A DNA stretch of 64,000 nt from Clostridia bacterium UC5.1-1D2 (GTDB lineage Bacteria; Bacillota; Clostridia; Lachnospirales; Lachnospiraceae), in NCBI GenBank assembly GCA_001304855.1, contig BBZN01000018.1, positions 1-64,000 on the forward strand, read 5' to 3'. The notes beneath the pieces were generated by a model, which did no database searches, was not told the DNA's origin, and saw only the letters and a list, made by a program, of their open reading frames with translations. A program made the translations under genes and the position numbers. Of the stretch, positions 53,429 to 63,860 are shown in pieces; positions within the stretch are counted from its first letter, which is position 1; the number at the start of each line of letters is the position of its first letter.

Positions 53429-55013
53429 AAATGTATTCATATCAAAACACGGTACTCCGTATAGAGAGCGAAATCCAAATTTTCCAATTAAATTATTTAT
53501 ATATAGAAGAACAATTTAATAAACATATGGAATTCAATCTCCAGGGTATTATTTCCAGCCAGTGTTATAAAGAATACGAGAACAAAGGTATGCTGGGCCG
53601 GAAAATGAGCTTTTATGACAGCGAGAATGGCAAGAACAGCCTGTTATGCCGTGGGATTGTGACAGAAGCAGAAATATATACATCAGACGGGATACATTAC
53701 ATTTCAATGAAAGGAAATTCAGCTAGTGCAGCTCTGGACTGTGAGAAAAAGAGCCGCTCTTTTCAGGATATTTCTATGACATACAGAGAACTTCTGCAAA
53801 TCATTTCAGGAGAGGAATTCACGGTGTTTTACAAGTTGTCAGAAGAAAAAATGTTGACATCTCCGATGATACAGTATATGGAAACTGATTGGGAATTCAT
53901 CCTGCGTCTGGCAGGCCGGTTGCATACGGTTGTAACTGTGGAGGCTTTAACTGAGAAGTGCTCATTGAGTATCGGAACGCGCAAAGGAAGAGCTTATGAA
54001 GCCGATGATTCCGATACAGTTGAATATTATGCTCATAAAAACCAAAAGGGCATGTAGCATTATGTTGTCATATTATGCACCGGGACAATATGTACTTAGG
54101 TGATACAATATGTCTGAAAGGCAGAAACTGGATTATAACTGAAAAAAGAATTTGGTTTAAGCAGGGAAACATAGAAAAAGAGTATGCTTTAGGAAGTATA
54201 AGTGATCAGGAATTACCAGCTATAATAAACCAACGGCTTTTGGGAGCGGTAATTTCCGGGAAGGTTTTGAAAAGACAAAAGGAATATTTGAAAATCTGGT
54301 TGAAAATTGATAAGGAGCAGAATGAGGAAACCGCATTTTGGTATCCATATCTGCCTGAAACAGGAAACCTGATGTACTCTCTCCCGGAAGAGGGAGCAGA
54401 AGTTACGCTTAATTTTCCGGATTGTAATGAGGGGAATGCTTTTGCCGGATATTGCACTCATCCTGTCTGTAATTCTGGAAAATTGGATTATAGAATTAAA
54501 AAGATACAGATTCCTAATGATAAGAGTTTTAGTATGACTCCTAATTCAATTGTATTTCAAAGTAAACACCATGATAAAAGGAATACTGCCAGAATAAATG
54601 ATCCATTTGGTATGTCTTTTTTATCCAACACACGGATTCAGTTAATGGCAAAAGGAGAGCTTAACTTCCGAGCAGGACTGTCTTTGACTATTTTAGCACA
54701 AAATCAGATAAGGGCAGCCCAATCTGGAGATAAAAACTGGATTGAAATAAGCGGAAACCGGATATGTTATCAATCTGAGAAATATCAGACATCCAGTGTT
54801 ATTCATGAAAGCAGTCCTTTTATATCAAAGCAAATTTCTGATACGGCAGGTGAGTCTGACTATTCTTTATTTGTATATTTTGCAGGTATGCTGGCGCAAG
54901 GGAAATGTGATGATGTGGAAAAGAAAATGATGGGCTCGATCCCGGCGTTAGGAGCAACGAAAGGCCAAATTCGTGGAACAGAACAGATGGGCCTGAAAGT
55001 GAGCAGGAGGTAA
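53425..55013 (+). CDS. VgrG-like spike protein, copy 2 (frame broken)
   Basis: About 525 aa with one break near 54055. The N-terminal hub keeps MIQYMETDWEFILRLAGRLHTV, then HRDNMYLGDTICLKGRNWII, an OB-like region (ISGKVLKRQKEYLKIWL), and a C-terminal tail with KGELNFRAGLSLTILAQNQI. It is more divergent than copy 1 and its C-terminal extension (after about residue 430) is unlike a plain needle, so it may itself carry a cargo function. Confidence 0.7.
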
Positions 55014-55020
55014 ACAAGAA

Positions 55021-55542
55021 ATGGATTATTTTTGGCTCCGGCAGGATCGCCGGTATGTAAATCCGCCTGTTATTGAAGGATTCTACACAAGAATGCGCAG
55101 GAAAGATTTTGTGCCGGAAAACCGATACAAAATACCGGATCGGAATGTAGTTTATTGCGATTCCGATAAAAATCTGGATTTTACAGATGTTTTGGACAGA
55201 CAGTTATTTCTTGTCAGCGAAAAGGTTAAGAACGTTTTTAAATTATATGAAAAAAGCATTATTTATAAATGCTTTTGCCTTCTCAATAATCAGAAAAACG
55301 AGTACATGCTGTACTATGCGCCTCTGATTTCAGAGATCGATAGTTTTTTTAATGAAAATGAGCTGACACTGAAAGGTGAAGGCATGGGCTCCAGCAGTAT
55401 TTTTCGGGTAAAATGTGAAAGCAGAGAAGTTATTGTGGTACGCCTGGATGTAGCAGAAAGTCTTTTAAGAAGAAATCCAGAGGGGATAGAGCTGAGAAAA
55501 ATAAGGATTCACAGTCCATTGACCGTCAATAAACCGTTATAA
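55021..55542 (+). CDS. Unrecognised cytosolic protein, candidate immunity protein
   Basis: 173 aa, intact. MDYFWLRQDRRYVNPPVIEG at the start and a globular, signal-less body. The start recalls small Imm11/DUF1629-like immunity proteins, but I cannot establish membership. It lies 7 bp after vgrG2, the usual place for an immunity gene. Confidence 0.5.
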   Translation: MDYFWLRQDRRYVNPPVIEGFYTRMRRKDFVPENRYKIPDRNVVYCDSDKNLDFTDVLDRQLFLVSEKVKNVFKLYEKSIIYKCFCLLNNQKNEYMLYYAPLISEIDSFFNENELTLKGEGMGSSSIFRVKCESREVIVVRLDVAESLLRRNPEGIELRKIRIHSPLTVNKPL

Positions 55543-55657
55543 CATTTTCCGCATATCCGGGCGATGTTTTAGCAGTATAGTTTTTTATCTTTTTGCCGAT
55601 AAATAGAATAACAGAACTGTTGTCATCTGAATTACATTGTATCAAGGGGGAAGGGAT

Positions 55658-56572
55658 ATGATTGATATTCTGATTTGTGAAGATAATGCGGCATTGTGTA
55701 ACGGAATCAAAGAAATTATAGAAATGTGGTCGCAGAAGATTGGAGAGGAAGTCAGAATCGGTCTGTGCTTTTCAGGAAAAAGTCTCAGAAACCACCTGGA
55801 ATATGAACAACGGCCAGATCTCTTGTTCCTGGATATAAAACTGGGAGATGAAAACGGTGTGGAGATTGGAGACTATATCAGGGAACAATTGAAAGATGAA
55901 ACCATTCAGATTGTATTTATATCATCCTATACACAGTATGCCATAGATTTATTCAAGCTAAGGCCATTTGATTTTTTAATCAAACCGGTCAACTATAAAG
56001 CTGCTGAAAAAGTTCTTTTAAAGTATCTTGAAATTAAGCAAAGAAATGAGGAACAAAAATATTATTTTGTTTTTCAGAACAGGAAACAGGTCTTCCGTGT
56101 GGAGCAATCAGACATTTTATACTTCCAAAGCAATGGCAGAAAAATATCAATTATTACAGATACCCCCCGAAAGCCTGCTCTTGAATATTATGGAACACTT
56201 TCAGACGTAGTGGGGCAACTAGATAAAACCCGGTTTTGGAATATACATAAGTCCTTTCTTGTAAATGTTGAATATGTAACAAATATTGGCTATAACAAAT
56301 TTTCTCTTAAAAACGGTGAAGTGATACCGGTGAGCCGTTCAAGAAGAAGGATGTTCAGCATTGGATTTTACAATATTTTGATTCACATGGGGACAGCATC
56401 TAAACATACCGCCTCCCCAAAAGCCCCACATCATCCCCGGATAACCCCTGTCCGCCGCAGCCCGCCCAAAGGCCTGGGACACCAGCCTCAAATTCAGTGT
56501 GTGGCCCCTGCAAACTCGTATTTGAGGCTGTTCTCCCGGGATGCGCGTCGCGCAGATGAGGGGAAAAGTTAA
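55658..56572 (+). CDS. LytTR-family response regulator
   Basis: Receiver domain about 1-120 (ICEDNAALCNGIKEI, LLFLDIKLGDENG, conserved Lys in LIKPVNY) and LytTR DNA-binding domain about 135-240 (FRVEQSDILYFQSNGRKISI, FWNIHKSFLVNVEYV, VIPVSRSRRR). As printed it continues about 60 residues into a Pro/His/Arg-rich tail of quite different base composition, so the real stop is probably near 56400 and was lost by a base error. It sits between the spike genes and the agr locus. ATG follows GGGGGAAGGG. Confidence 0.85.
   Translation: MIDILICEDNAALCNGIKEIIEMWSQKIGEEVRIGLCFSGKSLRNHLEYEQRPDLLFLDIKLGDENGVEIGDYIREQLKDETIQIVFISSYTQYAIDLFKLRPFDFLIKPVNYKAAEKVLLKYLEIKQRNEEQKYYFVFQNRKQVFRVEQSDILYFQSNGRKISIITDTPRKPALEYYGTLSDVVGQLDKTRFWNIHKSFLVNVEYVTNIGYNKFSLKNGEVIPVSRSRRRMFSIGFYNILIHMGTASKHTASPKAPHHPRITPVRRSPPKGLGHQPQIQCVAPANSYLRLFSRDARRADEGKS
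56484..56529. terminator. Inverted repeat between convergent genes
   Basis: Arms AGCCTCAAAT and ATTTGAGGCT with a 26-base spacer, 50 bp before the end of the minus-strand kinase gene. It may be a weak bidirectional terminator. Confidence 0.4.
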
Positions 56573-56579
56573 ATCCGTT

Positions 56580-57907
56580 TTAGCTGCCAGTCTGCTTACT
56601 GCTATCTAAATACAAAAGCACCTCTGCTTTAAAAACATCTAAATCTTCAATTTTAGAAATTCCATACTCAAAAATCCCATCATATTTTTCCGTACTTTTT
56701 TGCATTTGCTTCAGGCCGATTCCATGCATAGACTTATCTGTTTTTGTGGTATATGCTTTGCCTTTGCGCATATCGATCTGAGATGGGTCGCAGGCGTTAA
56801 GGGTTTTCACTGTGAGGGTGTTGTGACGGCAGCTAAGGTAAAAGTGAATTTTGCGCTTCTCGGCCGGAATCCTGCTGCAGGCTTCCAGAGCATTGTCCAG
56901 GAGATTGCCCAGAATTAGAGTCAAATCTACGTTATTCATCACCAAAGGCTGACAGAGATTTATCTCCGGTATCAGGGACGTGCTTTGCAGCTTGGCAAGG
57001 TAAAGTTTGCTGTTAATCATGGAATCAATAGTCAGATTACCGGTATGTACGCTGGTTGTGATCTCCTTCATATCTCCGATTAGGCGGTTAATATAGGACA
57101 GAATATCATCTGTTTTCTGCTGCTCTGCGTAGGCCTGGATAGCGAGAAAATGATTGGTCATACTGTGCTTCTGGTCGTGAAGGTTTTGCTGGAATTCCTG
57201 TATTAGCGCAGCCTGATGCTTATAGTCGCTCAGCTGGCTGTGAAGCAAAACATTCTCATGCCGGGTGGATTCTTCAATCATCAAATTATTATATAGGAAA
57301 AAACTAATATATTAATGGAAAACAATATAATTATAACGGTCAGTACAAAAAGAATTGAGCGGCTTCCTTCGGATAAAAGCTGTTTTACCAGATTATGTAT
57401 TATAAAAATACAACCGGAGGGGATTAAAAATACAGCCGACCAGTATAGCACAGGCAATTCATTGGTTTCATGGTGAAATAAGGGAATCACCAACCGGACA
57501 ATTAAAAACAGAAGGAGAACGGAAACCGTGATGCCGATTACGGTAAGCCGCGTTTCGCTGATGGCTTCATAATAAGATGTCCTGGATAAAAGTGCAATTA
57601 TGACGGCTGTGCAGTCCTCGCTGACAAGAGCCAGAATATATAAAAATACGGAAGCCAGCAGCCGGCTGTAATAGGAGGCGTTATACAAAAAGCCCATAAG
57701 AAAACCCATGGACAGGGTAACTATGACATTTAAAGTCAGATTAAACATTTTTAAGTATGTGACAGCGTCCGCAATATAATAAAGGCCGTATGCAGCCGCA
57801 GTCACAGTACCGGATACCTTGGAATGCTTTAAAAAGTTCTTGATAAATAAGTAAACGGCGTAGGTTCTGATTATATTTGTAATGAGATATGTAAGTGTTA
57901 CAGCCAT
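56580..57907 (-). CDS. AgrC-like sensor histidine kinase
   Basis: About 442 aa across one break near 57296 (AAA read as AA). The N-terminal half has about six membrane segments (peptide-sensing domain); the C-terminal half is the GHKL kinase: HDQKHSMTNHFLAIQ (phospho-His), LILGNLLDNALEA (N box) and HGIGLKQMQKSTEKY (G box). This architecture detects cyclic autoinducing peptides. It overlaps the agrA-like gene by 10 bp. Confidence 0.85.
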
Positions 57908-58639
57908 ATACCTTCCTCTCGCTTTTTCCGTATTTCATTATACAGTTTCCGAATCCCTTTCCTTTTTGGCCCGCTGATGGTCAGCACATCGCCGTTGTTC
58001 ATTTCCACTTCAGTGTATGAGATGTTTTTAATATGGTCGTAATTAATTAAAATTGAGTGATGAATGAGCAAAAATCGGCCAAAGACAATTGAGAATGAAC
58101 GTTAGATATTTTGTCATAAATAGTGTACACGGCGTCCTTGGTATAGAGCTCTATCCTGTGACTCAGGGAAACCTGGAAATAGTATATATCTTTTATGGGC
58201 AAAACCACATTCCCCTGCTTACTGTCTTTAATAATAATGGTCTTTTTGCAGCGTTCCTTTAGAATACCGTATGCGCTTAACAGCGCCTCTTCAAACAACT
58301 GAGAATCGATAGGCTTTGCAAGAAAACGGTGGGTATTGTAACGAAATACCTCTTTAGCCCGGAGATCATAGGCTGAAACATAAATCAGAAGCGTATCCTG
58401 AAGGTCCAAGCGCTGCCGGAGCTTTTCCCCCACCTCTATTCCGCTTATCTCTCCAATCCTATATCCATAAATATAATATCAAAGGATTTGCCGCTGTTCA
58501 GATACCGGAAAATATCCTTGCCCGAAGAAAAACGAGCAATCGAGTACTGTATACACTTACTGTCTGAGATATCAGAAATGAGGTTTTTAATTTGAGCCAA
58601 AAAAACTGGTTCATCATCACAAATTGCTATTCTTATCAT
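57898..58639 (-). CDS. AgrA-like LytTR response regulator
   Basis: About 247 aa across breaks near 58455 and 58065. Receiver IAICDDEPVFLAQIKNL, phospho-Asp in IIFMDIGL, Lys in FLAKPIDS; LytTR domain VVLPIKDIYYFQVS, HRFLLIHHSILINYDHIKNI and the C-terminal VLTISGPKRKGIRKLYNEI. It should be activated by the AgrC-like kinase and bind upstream of agrD. Confidence 0.85.
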
Positions 58640-58930
58640 TTGTATGTTCCTCGCTTTGCAGATATTTCTATATATAGTATGTCGGCAATAATTAGAAAAA
58701 AATTAGATTTTTAACGCTTTTATGGGAGTTCGTAATTTAGAGCTCATACCTGCAATTATCCTGAGTCTTGGGGCCCAGACACGGAGCCGGGCGTAAAGAA
58801 ATGCAGGGAAATCAAGGGTAATTTTAAAAAAAATAAGAGTTTTTGAAGAGAAAATACGAGATTTTGACATAGACCTTTTCATATTCTGGCTTTATGTTAT
58901 TATACAAAAAAAAGAAAGGAGAAAATCATC
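58640..58930. promoter_or_regulatory. Divergent agr regulatory region
   Basis: 291 bp between agrA (leftward) and agrD (rightward). A TTGACA at 58864-58869 and a TATTAT at 58895-58900 are too far apart for a consensus pair, as expected for an activator-dependent promoter. AAAGAAAGGAG precedes agrD. Upstream AT-rich stretches could hold LytTR sites, but I see no clean repeat pair. Confidence 0.45.
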
Positions 58931-59074
58931 ATGAAAAAATTATTTTTAAAATGGGGTCACGTAATTGCTTCCATGGCTTTTTTTGCAGCTGTCTATTCAG
59001 CAAATATTACATGCGCCCATTCTTACTATCAGCCCCAGTTACCTGATAGCGCCAAAAAGCTGAGAAAGTTTTGA
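58931..59074 (+). CDS. agrD: AgrD-type cyclic lactone autoinducer precursor
   Basis: 47 aa. Amphipathic/hydrophobic leader (LKWGHVIASMAFFAAVYS), core NITCAHSYYQPQLP, then the charged recognition tail DSAKKLRKF. This matches the Clostridia AgrD layout. By analogy with the Staphylococcus and C. perfringens cleavage point, the peptide would end before YQPQLP, giving a five-residue thiolactone ring C-A-H-S-Y; this is inferred. It is too short for standard gene calls. Confidence 0.88.
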   Translation: MKKLFLKWGHVIASMAFFAAVYSANITCAHSYYQPQLPDSAKKLRKF

Positions 59075-59076
59075 GT

Positions 59077-59683
59077 ATGATGGAACGCTTTGGGAATTAT
59101 GTGGTGAACCGCTTGATAGAAGCGGAAATTATCAAGCAGTCTGAAAAGGAGATTTATGAGTATGGTTTCATGTCTATTTTAACAAACCTCATGAATCTGA
59201 CGACGGCCATGGCCATCGGATTCATGATGGGGCAGATTTGGCAATGTCTCTTATTTCAGATTATGTTTATTCCCCTGCGTGTAAACGCAGGGGGGTATCA
59301 TGCTTCAACGGAACGGCGGTGTTTTTTTCTGTCAATCGCTATGCTTGTGCTGGCGCTGGCGCTGCTTCCCCTCCTTCCGCTGCTGTTGAGCCGGAGCGCC
59401 GGGATTATGGTTATGGCGGCGTCTTCAGCGGTTATTGCGCTGCTTTCGCCGGTGGAAAATATTAATAAGCCTTTGGAGCAGGTGGAGCGTCAGGTATATG
59501 GCAGGCGTACCCGGATTGTTTTGCTGTTTGAAGCGCTTTTTGGGAGTAAGTTCCATATACTTTTTCAAGGGCGCAATTTTTTGGATTATCAATCTGGTAT
59601 TGCTGTCAGTGGCGATTTCATTGGGAGCGGGAACAATGTCAAATCATATAACAGCAGGGAGAAACAACTATGAAAATATATAA
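59077..59683 (+). CDS. agrB: AgrB-type peptide-processing membrane protease
   Basis: About 202 aa across one break near 59545. Several membrane segments and the catalytic pair in GGYHASTERRC: His and Cys seven residues apart, as in S. aureus AgrB. It cleaves AgrD and forms the thiolactone. It starts 2 bp after agrD; the C-terminus after correction ends in AGRNNYENI and overlaps the next start. Confidence 0.9.
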
Positions 59684-61504
59684 TATTTTCAAAATCCTCT
59701 GGGTATCATTGCTGTTTCTGTCAGGCATTTCATTTCCGGTAATGGCAGAAGATAGGGACGGGATCCAGCGGGCCTTTTCAGGAGAGGTGGTCTTTCTTCT
59801 GGACGGCAGCGGATCCATGAATACACAGGACAAGGAACGGCTAACGATTGATTCCATTCGTCAGGCGGCCTATAGCCTGCCGTCAGGTTACCGAACCGGT
59901 CTGGTTGTCTACAATACGGAGGTTCTGCTGGAAGTCCCTCTCAGCCTGACCGGGGAGGAGATGGATGCAGGACTTGAATCTGTGGTTTACGGTGGTTATA
60001 CCAATGCCGGAGAGGGGTTAAGCAGGGCGCTTGCTCTGTTTTCAGACCACCAAGGTACAGAACGCTGGATCGTGATGCTTTCTGACGGTGAAATTGATAT
60101 GCCTGACCCCCAGCGGCGCGAGACGTCACGGAGGCTGTATGCCCAGGCGTCGCAACTGGCAAAGGAGAGGAACATCAAAATATGCATTGTTGCAGTGGGA
60201 AGCGAACGAAGCGATCCGCAAATGCACATCTTTGACGGTGCGGAACTGACGGACGGCGCTATCTATTGGGAAGGACAGTCCGGCAGCCTGTCCCGGATTA
60301 TGGATCGGATTCTATCAGAACGGTTTGCCTTTCCCAGGCAGGCCCTGGGCGTTACCGATTCCAATGGGGGAACGGTTCACGCTCAGCTGCCTGAAGGGGT
60401 CAGCAGAGCGAAACTGCTGATAACCAGCGAGAAAGGAATCGGGCAGGTAACTGCAGTTTACAGGGCGGAAAAGGGGCGCACCGTTACAGGAAGCCGCTTT
60501 GCAGTTGTGGATATGGAACGGCCGGGAGACGGCGGTGTGGATGTTCTGTTTGAAACCCCGGAACTATCCGGAGTCCAGGCGTACCTGATAACGGAATTCA
60601 ATGGAAAACCGAAGGTGTCTGTGGATTACCGGATTGAAACCGTTCCCCGGACAGAGCGGGAGGAGAAGCAGCAACAACCGTTAGAATATGAACATTTTGC
60701 AGATATAACCATTGAAGTGGCGGACGCAGAAGACGCCGGGACGAATCTTTTGGCAGCAGACAGGTATGAGGGAGCGGAGCTTTCATATTTTCTTAACGGA
60801 CGGCCCTTTACAGGCACGCTTAAGGAGGCAGAATCACCCAAACAATAGGGGCTGAAGGAATTGACCAGGTTGAGGTATCGGTGGACGCCTCAGGTTTGGG
60901 AGCCCTTTATTATATGGAACAGCCTGTGACTGCGGAAATTCCCAAAACACCGGATCCGGTATTTGAACCGGCCGTGGACTACCGCCCCCTCCTGACGGTT
61001 ATGGGAATGTTTGCCGCCGCAGTGGCAGGCCTGGGAATCTGGTGGATAAAGAAAAGCCATACAACCGTCATTTATGTGGCGCAGCCCATATCTGCCGGGG
61101 AGCCTGCAAAAAAGGTGGAGACGAAAACCTGCACCTATACAGGAAAGCTGAATTTATACGCAGTGCGGACTGCAGACGGAAGGGACATACCGCCCCAGAC
61201 TTACCGGCTGTTCGGAAGAAGCAGCGGACGGATTACATTGGGCCATATCCTTGCATCCTGCAGAATAAAGCCTGGGAATATAGGCGCGGATGATATCATT
61301 TTCTATCCTGGGCCCCAGCGCTCCGTGATTGTCATGGATCAGTCGGAAGGGTGCACGCTGCTGCGCGGGACGGAAATCCTTAAGAAGGGAATGGGATATC
61401 CCGTATTTTACAACGAAAAACTAACGATTTCCTTTGAGGACGAGGCCACTGAGATGGAAATTCATTATAAAAATCTGAAGCCCAGCGAGAGGGAAATACA
61501 GTAA
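59670..61504 (+). CDS. von Willebrand A - transmembrane - FHA-like surface protein
   Basis: About 612 aa across one break near 60845 (AAAA read as AAA). Signal peptide (ILWVSLLFLSGISFPVMAE), then a vWA domain at about 35-215 with MIDAS motif LLDGSGSMNTQ and SDGEIDMPD, a β-rich region, a membrane segment near residue 450 (LLTVMGMFAAAVAGLGIWW), and a C-terminal cytosolic domain with LFGRSSGRITLGHI and IGADDIIFYPG resembling FHA. So an outside vWA sensor/adhesin is joined to an inside phosphopeptide-type domain. It sits directly before the sheath genes. Confidence 0.75.
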
Positions 61505-61601
61505 GGCCGGTATGCGTCATTGCACAAAGAAAAATCCGGCGCAGCCGGTCTTTCAGCAGATATGTACGCTCGATTAGATTACAAAAGGAGGAATAAGCAA
61601 C

Positions 61602-62012
61602 ATGGGAAATGTGATTAAGCAGACAAACCGGACGTTATTGATGGAGGTAATCAATCCGGAAAAGCTGGACTTCCTCACTCTTGTGGGGGATGTCAGAGGG
61701 GTGGAAAGCCTGTCTGATGATAAGATCAAGGAGATTAACGATCACCTTCTGGTGCGCAGCTTTGACGAGCTTCTGGAAAAGTTTTCCCCGGCTGTGTACT
61801 GTTACTACAATGCCAACAACCAGAAGGTTGTCTACCAGCTGGACAAGCCGGAGGGCGTTCCGGAGGAAATGCTGACAGAGATACCCCTGAACCGTCAGAA
61901 CGAGTTCATGGGAATGCTTATGTCCATGATTGACACCAAACGATCCGAGGGCGCCATCAATGTGGATTTTAAATTTGAAAAGCTTACGGACATGATTTCT
62001 CCTAAAAAGTGA
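61602..62012 (+). CDS. Small sheath-like protein (TssB-type, tentative)
   Basis: 136 aa, intact. It has FKFEKLTDMISPKK near the C-terminus, recalling the TssB/VipA segment before its last helices, and it is coupled to the large gene through TGATG overlap. GGAGG ribosome site. It could also form one continuous protein with the next frame, because the first 70 residues of that gene look like the missing TssB end. Function assigned mostly from order. Confidence 0.5.
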   Translation: MGNVIKQTNRTLLMEVINPEKLDFLTLVGDVRGVESLSDDKIKEINDHLLVRSFDELLEKFSPAVYCYYNANNQKVVYQLDKPEGVPEEMLTEIPLNRQNEFMGMLMSMIDTKRSEGAINVDFKFEKLTDMISPKK

Positions 62013-63779
62013 TGGATTCCATCAAACAGAACCGCAGGGAGCTTCAATACGCCTACGGAGAATATGCGAAGCTGGACGAGGGGGATCCCAAAAAGCTGGA
62101 TATGGCAGACAAGCTGAACGTTATGTTTGAGGAGGCCAGCGCCAACTATAATAATGTGATGGCAATGCTTCCGCTGGCCATAGAGGACATAAAAACGCGG
62201 CTTCTGCTTGGGGACGGAGGGGATAAGAAGGATAATACCCCCCTGGCTTTGGGCGTTTTAAGTATGGGAGAGGGCGGAGAGCTCCGCATACTGGAGGCTC
62301 CGAAGGTGGAAACCACGGCTCTTGCGGCAGTGGATGATAATGTAAACACAGGGCTGATTGAAGCGCTGAAGGAGGATTACGAGGCGTTAAACGAGGAGTC
62401 AAACGACTATGTGGAAGCTCTGGTGGCAAGAACCTTTTGCCCTCTGTCCTCCACTATGGAGAGCCGGATTGACAAGGAGAAGGAGGTTGCCAACTACAAC
62501 GCCTACCTGCAGTTTTACCGGGAATCCAAGGACGCGTTTATAAAAACGGTGAAGCCTCTGATTGAAAAGCTGCTTGGAATCTGGTGTTTCTTTGAGCAGT
62601 ATCCGAAGAAAATAAAAGGCATGAAGCCTTCCATGCTGGTAACGAATCTTTCTAATGAGCGGCTGGCTAAGTCCAGCAATATTTCCCGCCTTATTACATA
62701 CTTAAATACGGTCAATGCAAAAAATGATTTCGGAAACACGGCGTGGTACGCCATTGTGCCCAATGTGTCCTTAGACCAGTACAGCAAGATGAAGCTTACA
62801 AGGGAGCGGTTTAAGGGGAATTCAAAGGCGGAGAAAAGCGATGTAAACAGCGTGGAGTCTTTGGCCAGGCTTTTAGATGTGTTCAAAGATTATGAGGTTC
62901 AGTGCTTCTTCAGCTATGAGGCGGACGACAGCACCACCTTCAACACCCTGGCCACAGAGGGAATTGAAAAATATGAGGACCGGTGCACTCCTCTTATGGG
63001 CAAGCCTTATAGCGAATATGCGATTCCCTGCCTGCCTAACTTTACAGTCATTCCAAAGGATAAATCCGGCGTGATACTGGACAGGCGCATGGTGATTAAC
63101 GACGATACGGTGGAACTTTCCAAAGAAAAAGGAAGATATCCTGAAGCTGTGGATCGACGGAGTTTACGTGGGCGCCGCCTATGTGGCGGCCGGCATCGTG
63201 GCAGCCTGCCAGTGCCCGGAATATCTGAAGGACAAATTCGGAAAAACAAAAGTGGATCCGGAACTGCCGGGAGTCAGGTTTGATATAGAGTCGGATGACC
63301 ACAGCCTGATTGTGTACACAACGATGGCGAAGGAAATAACAGGATTCACCAATTCCATCAAGAACGATATCAACCGTAAGAACTTTGGCTTTGTGTTTTC
63401 TTCCGAAAATGCGGCTTACAAAGGCGGCGACATCACAAATATCATGGTCTACAAGGCCAGGAACCTGATGTCCGACGGCTATATGTTTGAACCCATCTAT
63501 AAGACTCAGGTAACTTCCTACATTGAACGGGTAATGCGCCATGGAACAGGGGACTTTAAAGAGGATTCCATCGTTCAATTTTTCTCCAACAACCCCAGCA
63601 GCCAGAAAAGCCAGTGGCTTTCCAAGCGGGAATACCTGAATGCAATCCTGGGCAAAGGGGACGACATCGAATACATAATTGACGAAGAAAACGGCTACTG
63701 CACCTTAAACATTACCTTTAACGGCAACATAAAGAACCTGGAAGTAGAGATCAACCGTTTGTCTGCTAACAGGGCCTGA
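62012..63779 (+). CDS. Large sheath-like protein (TssC-type, tentative)
   Basis: About 588 aa across one break near 63140 (extra G). The body looks like a contractile-sheath large subunit: the variable SNISRLITYLNTVNAKNDFG region, VPNVSLDQYSKM, then a conserved IDGVYVGAAYVAAGIVAA segment and a C-terminal immunoglobulin-like strand run (GYCTLNITFNGNIKNLEVEI). Sheath followed by tube is the order of T6SS and related systems. Not certain without structure comparison. Confidence 0.55.
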
Positions 63780-63860
63780 AATCTTTGACATATGCTCGCC
63801 GGGTGACGCCGGGGACGGGGTTATATAAAATATTAATTCAAAAGAAAAGGAGGCAATAAG

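Larger units (their letters stand above)
51088..53472 (+). repeat. Tandem duplication of about 1.19 kb, two units
   Basis: Unit 1 (51088-52280) and unit 2 (52281-53472) each start at AAAAGAGGATA in the end of the effector gene, cover a whole TPR lipoprotein gene, and end in the first codons of the next vgrG-like gene. The stub after unit 1 (atgaaaatgtattcatatc) is a truncated copy of the start of the 53425 gene. The units are highly similar but have diverged in the region between about 51700 and 51780 and its counterpart. Confidence 0.9.

Noticed and set aside
51088..53472. Assembly duplication of the TPR lipoprotein
   Set aside because: The two units differ at many positions and in the TPR patch, so they are real paralogous copies rather than a collapsed or doubled read.
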